This document shows positions 5,726-7,590 of a DNA stretch of 7,590 bases, in pieces. Position numbers and translations under genes: made by a program. Position 1 is the stretch's first letter, and each line of letters starts with the position of its first letter. Under the pieces are notes generated by a model. It did not search any database. It worked only from the letters and a program-made list of their open reading frames with translations, and had not been told where the DNA came from. The DNA comes from Chitinophagaceae bacterium (GTDB lineage Bacteria; Bacteroidota; Bacteroidia; Chitinophagales; Chitinophagaceae): positions 1 through 7,590 of the forward strand of contig JANXWM010000460.1 in the NCBI GenBank assembly GCA_025351145.1, read 5' to 3'.

Positions 5726-5819
5726 GGCTGCGGATACATCCCTGTTGCATTTTATCAACACTTTAGAATTTGCAACCGCAGCTCAATATTGATCTAAGCG
5801 TACAAGAGTGCGACGCAAG
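5684..5819. repeat. Long imperfect palindrome formed by copies C and D between the pump and tolC genes
   Basis: The outer arms 5684-5703 and 5800-5819 pair perfectly over 20 bp. Inside, GCTGCGG (5727-5733) pairs with CCGCAGC (5776-5782), extended by TTGA (5716-5719) with TCAA (5783-5786) across a 7-base bulge. At the tip, TGTTG (5743-5747) can pair with CAACA (5756-5760). The minus-strand RNA would fold into a long hairpin in the pump-tolC message. No T-run follows it on either strand in the position expected of an intrinsic terminator, so an mRNA-processing or stability role is easier to defend than termination. Confidence 0.7.
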
Positions 5820-5861
5820 TAAAGCTCAATTCATAAACTGCTACCCGGCTCAAAAAATCTA
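5800..5861 (+). repeat. Repeat copy D: right-type end overlapping the RND pump stop codon
   Basis: The exact core GTACAAGAGTGCGACGCAAG is at 5800-5819, followed by TAAAGCTCAATTCATA (5820-5835), ACCCGGCTC (5843-5851), an A-run and TCTAT. It is near-identical to copy B. On the minus strand the shared block begins at the TAG stop of the RND gene (5861-5859), just as copy B begins at the stop of kdsB. Confidence 0.88.
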
Positions 5862-7590
5862 TTCAGTAATTTCTGTATTTTTTGTTTTGTGTTTCCCGGA
5901 GATAAACGTGTACACTGCGGGAATTACAAACAGCGTTAAAATAAGCGAAAATAAAATACCCCCGACAATCACAATGCCAAGCGGTATGCGGCTTGTAGAC
6001 GATGCGCCTAAGCTTAATGCAATGGGCAATGCCCCCAAAGATGTAGCAAGGCTCGTCATTAATATGGGCCGTAAACGCTGGGTTGCAGCTTCAATTACTG
6101 CTTCCATTTTTGGCCTGCCGAACTCACGTTTTTTGTTGGCGAATTCAACAATAAGGATACCATTTTTTGTTACAAGGCCAATGAGCATGATCATACCTAT
6201 CTGCGAAAAAATATTGAGTGTTTGATCAAAAATATAAAGGCTTAACAAGGCACCTGCAAGTGCCAAAGGAACAGTGATCATGATGGTGAAGGGGTCGAGA
6301 AAGCTTTCGAACTGTGCTGCCAAAACAAGGTAAATTAAAATCAACGCAAGGCCGAATGCGAAGGCCGTATTGGAAGAGCTTTCCACGTAATCTCTTGATG
6401 GGCCGCTTAGCGAAGTTTGAAAGCTTTCATCTAATAATTTATTCGCAATTGCCTGCATAGATTTTACACCATCACCAATGGTTTTGCCCTCAGCAAGTGA
6501 TGCGGAAACAGTAGCCGCTTTAAAACGGTTGTAGTGATATAATGTAGGCGGGCTGCTGCTCTCCACAAGTTTGGTTACCGCAGTTAAAGGAATATTTTCG
6601 CCACGGCTGTTACGCACATAAAGGTGATCAATATCTGCGGGTGTACTTCTGTCTTCGCGTTCTACCTGGCCAATAACCTGGTATTGTTTTCCATTCATGA
6701 TAAAATAGGCCAGCCTTCTTCCGCTGAAAGCTGCCTGCACTGCGGCGGCTACATCGGTTGTAGAAAGGCCAAGGTCTTTGGCCTTGATCCTGTCGATAGT
6801 TAATTGTAATTCAGGTTTATTGAATTTAAGGTTTACATCAACATTTTGAAAAGTGGGGTCTTTTCTTGCTTCATCGAGAAACTTAGGAATTACTTCTTTT
6901 AATTTATCAAAGTCGAGGTTCTGTAAAATAAACTGCACAGGCAATGCACCACGCGAACCAAGCCCAACGGAAATGGTTTGTTCCTGAATAGCAAAAATCC
7001 TGGCATCGTTAAACGTTGATATTTTTTTGGTAAGGTCCTGGGCAATATCGTTCTGGCTTCTAACTCTTTCGTTTGAAGGAATTAAGCCTACACGGCCAAA
7101 TGCGCTGTTGGCGCCTGTGCCGCCAAAGCCTGGAGTAGCAGCAAATGCAAAAGATCTTTCGGGAACAGAATCATACAGGTAGTCCACTACTTTATCAGAA
7201 ATTTTCAGCATCTGATCATAACTTGTTCCTTCGGGTGCGGTCATAGACAATCGAACCGTATTCCGGTCTTCCATTGGTGCCAGTTCGCTTTGAAGGTGTG
7301 TATAAGTAAACCAGATGATAAAACCGCAGACTGCAACAATTACCCATGCCGCCCAGCGGACTTTCATAAAAGCTCTCAGAGAATTTTTATAGCCATTTTC
7401 CATGCCTGTAAAAAACGGTTCCGTTTTTTTATAGAACCGGCCATGCTGTGCATCCTTACGGTTTAATAAAACATTGAGCACCGGCGTAATCGTAAGCGAC
7501 ACAAATGCAGAAATTAAAACAGCGCCTGCTACCACAATACCAAACTCACGGAATAAACTGCCCACAAATCCCTGTAAAAATATTACGGGC
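5859..7590 (-). CDS. RND/HAE1 family multidrug efflux permease, C-terminal half, cut by window edge
   Basis: The inner-membrane proton-driven pump of a tripartite efflux system (AcrB type). The reading frame stays open to the right edge: before the GTG at 7565 it reads PVIFLQGF, which joins to VGSLFREF, the family sequence before transmembrane helix 6, so the GTG is not the start. Counting from that GTG codon: TM6 about 10-32, the interfacial helix, TM7 about 70-88 (WVIVAVCGFIIWFTY), the second porter/docking half about 90-400, TM8 about 400-418 (FAFGLALILIYLVLAAQFES), TM9-TM12 to 556. GLVTKNGILIVEF at 463-475 holds the Lys (467) equivalent to AcrB Lys940 and RLRPILMTS (497-505) the Thr of the proton relay. 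The Asp-Asp pair in TM4 and the first porter half lie outside the window. Its stop TAG is part of repeat copy D; the tolC-type gene follows 239 bp later. Confidence 0.95.
   Translation of the reverse strand, partial: PVIFLQGFVGSLFREFGIVVAGAVLISAFVSLTITPVLNVLLNRKDAQHGRFYKKTEPFFTGMENGYKNSLRAFMKVRWAAWVIVAVCGFIIWFTYTHLQSELAPMEDRNTVRLSMTAPEGTSYDQMLKISDKVVDYLYDSVPERSFAFAATPGFGGTGANSAFGRVGLIPSNERVRSQNDIAQDLTKKISTFNDARIFAIQEQTISVGLGSRGALPVQFILQNLDFDKLKEVIPKFLDEARKDPTFQNVDVNLKFNKPELQLTIDRIKAKDLGLSTTDVAAAVQAAFSGRRLAYFIMNGKQYQVIGQVEREDRSTPADIDHLYVRNSRGENIPLTAVTKLVESSSPPTLYHYNRFKAATVSASLAEGKTIGDGVKSMQAIANKLLDESFQTSLSGPSRDYVESSSNTAFAFGLALILIYLVLAAQFESFLDPFTIMITVPLALAGALLSLYIFDQTLNIFSQIGMIMLIGLVTKNGILIVEFANKKREFGRPKMEAVIEAATQRLRPILMTSLATSLGALPIALSLGASSTSRIPLGIVIVGGILFSLILTLFVIPAVYTFISGKHKTKNTEITE

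Noticed and set aside
2281..5819. The four repeat cores as a CRISPR array
   Set aside because: Only four copies, in alternating orientation, with spacings from 96 bp to over 1 kb, genes between them and no cas gene in view.
5770..6225. Plus-strand open frame of 151 codons, and a similar one at 3384-3572 sharing the peptide VQECDASKAQFI
   Set aside because: The shared peptide is only the translated repeat core (copies D and B). The rest of the longer frame is antisense to the pump's C-terminus and shows no protein family character.
7563..7565. GTG at 7565 as the start of the RND pump gene
   Set aside because: The frame is open to the window edge and the upstream residues PVIFLQGF continue the family sequence before transmembrane helix 6; the gene is cut by the window, not short.

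Overview
The window looks like Bacteroidota chromosome, most likely from the Chitinophagaceae/Sphingobacteriia side. The evidence is moderate-to-low GC with AT-rich spacers, little Shine-Dalgarno signal, two candidate promoters of the Bacteroidota type (TTTG, 19-20 bp, TAnnTTTG-like), and proteins with the style of that phylum. The family-level placement is an inference. All eight genes lie on the minus strand, so transcription runs from right to left.

Right part (7590 to 3567): an envelope block. It starts with the C-terminal half of an RND/HAE1 inner-membrane efflux pump (cut by the window edge), then a TolC-type outer-membrane efflux protein, then kdsB (CMP-KDO synthetase, LPS core synthesis) 34 bp further on. 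The membrane fusion protein of the pump is probably just outside the window. The pump-TolC gap (239 bp) is largely filled by a long imperfect palindrome.

Middle part (3566 to about 2250): a secreted TPR-repeat protein gene with its own strong promoter. It is visibly more AT-rich than its neighbours and is bracketed by two inverted copies of the same repeat that forms the palindrome between the pump and tolC.

Left part (2173 to 1): a compact set of four genes: a GbsR/MarR-type regulator with a promoter/operator candidate, a four-helix membrane protein of unknown function, a TIGR01777-type NAD(P)-binding epimerase, and the start of a DUF2071/YqjF protein. The last three are separated by only 7 and 9 bp.

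The most interesting signal is the repeat family. Its 20-base core GTACAAGAGTGCGACGCAAG is present four times (one copy has a single mismatch), as two inverted pairs. In each pair the right-hand end starts exactly at the TAG stop codon of the upstream gene (kdsB, pump). In one pair the interior is 96 bp; in the other it is about 1.2 kb and holds the TPR gene. This suggests a repeat element that inserts at gene ends and can carry a gene, but transposition has not been shown and no transposase is visible.
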